From the NCBI GenBank assembly GCA_003153505.1, contig PLZA01000053.1:1-58540 (forward strand): DNA of 58,540 nt. The letters are read 5' to 3'. This document shows positions 56,694 through 58,540 of this stretch, in pieces. The notes under the pieces are model-generated. The model was given only the letters and a program-made list of their open reading frames with translations, did not search any database and was not told the DNA's origin. Numbering within the stretch: position 1 is the first letter of the stretch; each line of letters starts with the position of its first letter. Made by a program: the position numbers and the translations under genes. The stretch is from Candidatus Dormiibacterota bacterium. GTDB taxonomy: Bacteria; Chloroflexota; Dormibacteria; Aeolococcales; Aeolococcaceae.

Positions 56694-56941
56694 ATCACGC
56701 ATTGATCGTGATGGGAGCGCTGATCGCCGCCGGACTCGCACTCGGCGGTGGCGCGATCGGCGCCGCCATCGGTGACGGCCTCGCTGGTAACGCGACGATT
56801 GCGGGCACCGCGCGTCAACCTGAGGCACAGGGACGCCTGCAGGTGACGATGTTCCTCATCATCGGCCTGGTCGAGGGAATGTATTTCATCAACCTGGCGC
56901 TCGGTTTCTTCTTCATCTACGTCATCGCTGGTGGGGCGTAG
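56690..56941 (+). CDS. atpE: ATP synthase F0 subunit c
   Basis: Subunit c forms the rotating ring. The 83-residue hairpin has the Gly-rich first helix ([16 protein letters not shown]), the polar loop ARQPEAQGR and the ion-binding Glu62 in [10 protein letters not shown]. The residues after Glu62 (Gly-Met-Tyr) lack the Ser/Thr of Na+-binding c subunits, so proton coupling is expected. Confidence 0.95.
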   Translation: MNHALIVMGALIAAGLALGGGAIGAAIGDGLAGNATIAGTARQPEAQGRLQVTMFLIIGLVEGMYFINLALGFFFIYVIAGGA

Positions 56942-56950
56942 TCGAGGGTC

Positions 56951-57490
56951 GTGACGGTGGTCATCGCCTCTCAGCCGGCCGGACTCCTGACGCCCAACGG
57001 GACGTTCTTCGCTGAGCTGATCGCGTTCATCCTGATGATCCTCGTCCTCGGAAGATGGGTGTATCCGCGCATCATCAAGGCGGCCACCGAGCGCGAGGGC
57101 AAGATCGAAGCTGGACTGCGCGCCGCGCAGGAGGCCGAGGATCGCCTGTCCAAGGTGCAGACCCAGGTCGAGCAGACCCTCGAGGAGGCTCGCGCGCAGG
57201 CACGCGACATCCTGGGCCGCTCCCACGGCGAGGCGACGGCCGAAGGCGCCGAAGTGCTCGCCAAGGCACGGGCCGATGCGGAAGCGTTGATCGAGCGCGC
57301 CCGCAACGAGATCGGCGGCGAGCGTGACCGGGCAATCCAGGACCTTCGCTCCGAGGTGAGCAGCCTGGTGATCGCGGCGACGCAGCGTTTGCTCGGCGAG
57401 ACCATCGACGCCAAGGCGCATCAGCGCCTCATCGACGAGGCATTGACGAAGGTCGGGGACAAGCCGGCGTCGAAAGCGGAGCAGAACTGA
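56951..57490 (+). CDS. atpF: ATP synthase F0 subunit b
   Basis: Subunit b is the peripheral stalk joining F0 to F1. The 179-residue product has one N-terminal membrane helix (FFAELIAFILMILVLGRWVYP) followed by a long charged coiled coil (about 45-165) rich in Ala, Glu, Arg and Gln. GTG 56951 is the start, 9 bp after atpE. Length is typical. Confidence 0.93.
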   Translation: MTVVIASQPAGLLTPNGTFFAELIAFILMILVLGRWVYPRIIKAATEREGKIEAGLRAAQEAEDRLSKVQTQVEQTLEEARAQARDILGRSHGEATAEGAEVLAKARADAEALIERARNEIGGERDRAIQDLRSEVSSLVIAATQRLLGETIDAKAHQRLIDEALTKVGDKPASKAEQN

Positions 57491-57491
57491 C

Positions 57492-58022
57492 GTGGTTCGC
57501 GCGAGCATCCTCGCCCGCCGCTACGCCGAGGCGTACTTCGCGCTCGCCCAGGAGGCCGGCGATATCGGCGGATGGCGCGAGCAACTTGCAGGCGTCGCCG
57601 AGACGCTCGGCGATCCCGCGGTGAGCGAAGCTCTCGCGAATCCGAAGACCAGTCTCGCTGAACGTGTCCGCCAGGGGATGCAGCTGCTGGAGGGGGTATC
57701 CCCCGAGGCACGCAACCTGGCGCGTCTGCTGGTCGAGCGCCGCCGGGTCGGCATCGTTCGCGAGATCCTCTCCCATTACGACGCTCTGACCGACAAGGCC
57801 TCGGGTGTCGTCCGTGTTGAGGTCACCACCGCGGTGCCCGCAGACGGCGCGCTCGAGAAGCGCATCCGTGACGCGCTGAGCAAGCAACTCGGCAGTGACG
57901 TGCAGACGATCGTGCGCAGCGACCCCTCCATCGTCGGCGGGCTCGTGATCCGCATCGGTGACCGGGTCATCGATGACAGCCTGCGCACCCACCTTCAACA
58001 GCTCCAGGCAGCCCTTGCCTGA
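57492..58022 (+). CDS. atpH: ATP synthase F1 subunit delta
   Basis: Subunit delta links the b stalk to the top of F1. The 176-residue product has the N-terminal helical bundle (ASILARRYAEAYFALAQEAG) and the conserved C-terminal block DPSIVGGLVIRIGDRVIDDSLRTHL. GTG 57492 begins one base after the atpF stop. Length and motifs are typical. Confidence 0.94.
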   Translation: MVRASILARRYAEAYFALAQEAGDIGGWREQLAGVAETLGDPAVSEALANPKTSLAERVRQGMQLLEGVSPEARNLARLLVERRRVGIVREILSHYDALTDKASGVVRVEVTTAVPADGALEKRIRDALSKQLGSDVQTIVRSDPSIVGGLVIRIGDRVIDDSLRTHLQQLQAALA

Positions 58023-58046
58023 TCGAGAGAGAGGAACGACGAACTG

Positions 58047-58540
58047 ATGGCCATACGCAGCGACGAGATCGGAGAGATCCTCAAGCAACGCATCGCGAGC
58101 TTCGAGGCACCAGTGGTCGACGCCAACGAGGGCGTGATCACGTCGGTGAGTGACGGCATCGCGCGTATCTACGGCCTCGAGCGGGCCATGGCCGGCGAGC
58201 TGCTCGAGATGCCCGGGCCGGGTGGCAAGGGCACGGTGCTCGCGCTCGCACTCGACCTCCGTGAGGACGGCGTTGGCGCGGTCATCCTCGGTCCGTACGA
58301 GCACCTCCAGGAAGGCGACACCGTCCGGACCACCGGTCGCATCGCCGAGGTGCCGGTCGGCGACGAGCTGGTCGGCCGCGTGGTGAACGCGCTCGGTGAG
58401 CAGCTCGATGATCGCGGTCCGATCGAGACCGCGCAGACGCTGCCCACCGAGCGCGTCGCGCCCGGTGTCATTCAGCGCGAGAACGTCGACACGCCGATGC
58501 AGACGGGGCTGAAGTCCATCGACTCGATGATCCCGATCGG
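58047..58540 (+). CDS. atpA: ATP synthase F1 subunit alpha, N-terminal part (3' truncated by window edge)
   Basis: ATG 58047 follows GAGAGAGGAA and starts MAIRSDEIGEILKQRIASFE, the typical alpha N terminus. The beta-barrel domain follows (VVDANEGVITSVSDGIARIYGL, AGELLEMPG), then the start of the nucleotide domain (RVVNALGEQLDDRGPI and TGLKSIDSMIPI just before the edge). About 164 codons are in the window; the Walker A motif lies beyond it. It ends the run of atp genes seen here. Confidence 0.95.
   Translation, partial: MAIRSDEIGEILKQRIASFEAPVVDANEGVITSVSDGIARIYGLERAMAGELLEMPGPGGKGTVLALALDLREDGVGAVILGPYEHLQEGDTVRTTGRIAEVPVGDELVGRVVNALGEQLDDRGPIETAQTLPTERVAPGVIQRENVDTPMQTGLKSIDSMIPI

Overview
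This is a high-GC (roughly two-thirds G+C by eye), gene-dense bacterial chromosome segment made mostly of housekeeping genes. Gene content and order point to a lineage on the Actinomycetota/Chloroflexota side, possibly Candidatus Dormibacterota. The pointers are clpS followed by a DUF2017 gene, a UPF0182 membrane protein, and the order rpmE, DUF1385, prfA, prmC, tsaC, glyA, wecA-like, atp. The placement is inferred from gene content only; there is no rRNA in the window. GTG and TTG starts are frequent, and 1-20 bp gene overlaps (GTGA, TTGA, ATGA) indicate translational coupling.

Layout. 1-2956: end of mfd, mazG and an ftsB/divIC-like gene. 3003-7933: initiator tRNA-Met, a large secreted repeat protein, a second CAT-anticodon tRNA, a short tilS and ftsH. 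8083-13421: a compact cofactor operon with a probable ketopantoate reductase, panB, panC, panD, nadB and nadC (pantothenate and NAD, both drawing on aspartate). 13422-16954: an accessory stretch with a 36-bp direct repeat, a PAP2-like protein lacking its motif-2 histidine, a lipoprotein, an unknown protein, DUF2017, clpS and a zinc ribbon. 17205-24442: rpsA, clpC and uvrA. 24486-30522: a small unknown gene, UPF0182, a metallo-beta-lactamase-fold enzyme, and two proteins that keep an enzyme fold but have lost catalytic residues. 30602-38198: pyrG, a lipoprotein, a divergent GlpX-like protein, an LpxL/PatA-like acyltransferase, plsY, a DegV protein and a flippase-like membrane protein.

38250-49072 is the second accessory stretch: a phosphatase remnant, secreted proteins, a cytoplasmic HtrA protease, a methyltransferase, a tandem GGDEF protein, a PQQ-type propeller behind an unusual leader, a radical SAM protein with a long N-terminal domain, rpmE, a glycosidase-like secreted protein and another exported protein. 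49167-58540 is a nearly continuous translation/one-carbon/cell-wall/ATP synthase run: DUF1385, prfA, prmC, tsaC, glyA, wecA-like, atpZ (short, probably CTG start), atpI, atpB, atpE, atpF, atpH and the start of atpA.

I found no CRISPR array, prophage, transposase or obvious defence island. The most interesting signals are the set of family members with lost active-site residues (HtrA-like, MBL-like, GlpX-like, PAP2-like), the tandem GGDEF protein whose catalytic and inhibitory-site features sit in different domains, a leader mini-ORF plus hairpin covering the ribosome binding site and start codon of the propeller gene, and a recurring TAnnnT box 6-10 nt upstream of start codons that suggests leaderless transcription.
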